The notes beneath the pieces are model-generated. The model was not told where the DNA came from, made no database searches, and was given only the letters and a program-made list of their open reading frames with translations. A stretch of DNA of 64,000 nucleotides from assembly GCA_949710005.1 (NCBI GenBank), contig OX453285.1, positions 5,418,632 through 5,482,631 of the forward strand. Reading direction: 5' to 3'. Positions 63,845 to 64,000 of this stretch are shown here, one piece after another (within the stretch, counting starts at the first letter, position 1; each line of letters opens with the position of its first letter). A program made the position numbers and the translations under genes. The DNA is from Ricordea florida (taxonomy: Eukaryota > Cnidaria > Anthozoa > Corallimorpharia > Ricordeidae).

Positions 63845-64000
63845 TAGTTACTAAAACGAGGAACCACCCAAAACGACCCAAAATGACCCAAAACGACCCA
63901 CAACCATCCACACCGATCCACAACGAACCTAAAAGGATCCACAACGACCCACAACGAACCAAAATATTCCAAAACGACCAAAAACGCCTTTGATAGTTTT
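63845..64000. mobile_element. Foldback element, second copy, cut by window end
   Basis: Left arm of the element at 38887-40090 (ACTAAAACGAGGAACCACCC...). It reaches AAAACGCCTTTGATAGTTTT at the last base. Confidence 0.8.

Larger units (their letters stand above)
50513..64000. repeat. Second copy of the 31.88-39.04 kb segment
   Basis: Collinear with 31879-39043, with very few substitutions, to the last base of the window. The offset is about 19.05 kb up to 36.9 kb and about 24.96 kb afterwards. Net differences are the 408-bp MITE, two HINE-like elements (3,470 and 2,988 bp) and loss of the extra hexamer-tract copy present in the first segment. Confidence 0.93.

Noticed and set aside
1-64000. 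CRISPR arrays, operons or prokaryotic mobile elements
   Set aside because: The tandem repeats have no spacer structure and the genes are spliced. Nothing prokaryotic is present.

Overview
The window is animal nuclear DNA, most likely from an anthozoan cnidarian such as a coral or sea anemone. Three things support this: AT-rich introns with canonical GT/AG splice sites, a coatomer gene that matches animal gamma-COP exon by exon, and dense repeats of types familiar from cnidarian genomes (tRNA-derived SINE, Penelope-like hairpins, Helitron, PIF/Harbinger, hAT and TTAA-type elements). The species cannot be fixed from the sequence alone. There is no operon structure, CRISPR array or prokaryotic signal.

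Region 1 (1 to 25.1 kb) is almost entirely one gene on the minus strand, the coatomer gamma subunit (COPG). I can place 21 consecutive in-phase coding exons from the start codon at 25,090 down to 689. They encode about 598 residues, and the C-terminal appendage domain lies beyond the left edge. Its introns hold a decayed Helitron (11.1-14.3 kb), a 3.0-kb non-coding Helentron/HINE-like element (21.0-24.0 kb), a SINE, two copies of a CAGTGTTGC-type element around a 25-nt micro-exon, a pure 567-bp GTAT microsatellite, a hammerhead-ribozyme-like motif and 106-bp satellite units.

Region 2 (25.1 to 41.2 kb) contains two convergent genes for Ly6/uPAR-type (three-finger, probably GPI-anchored) surface proteins. 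Gene A is on the plus strand (exons 27,435-27,504 and 31,168-32,000). Gene B is on the minus strand (exons 41,153-41,201, 35,464-35,670 and 32,616-32,776). Their 3' ends face each other a few hundred bases apart. Their first introns carry the same 106-bp satellite and flanks in inverted orientation.

Region 3 (41.2 to 50.5 kb) has no host gene I can support. It is dominated by a 7.1-kb element bounded by TTAA duplications (42,905-49,984). A decayed PIF/Harbinger transposon (43,321-45,025, TAA duplication) is nested in its left part.

Region 4 (50.5 to 64 kb) is a near-identical second copy of 31.9-39.0 kb. It contains a fragment of gene A's 3' end and exons 3 and 2 of gene B. It differs by a 408-bp hAT-like insertion and by two full insertions of the same 3-kb HINE-like element that also sits in a COPG intron. 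Because the first copy holds the corresponding empty sites, the insertions can be defined to the base. The first copy also has an odd join at 36.56-37.13 kb, so the duplication could be recent and real, or could be two haplotypes placed in tandem by the assembly.
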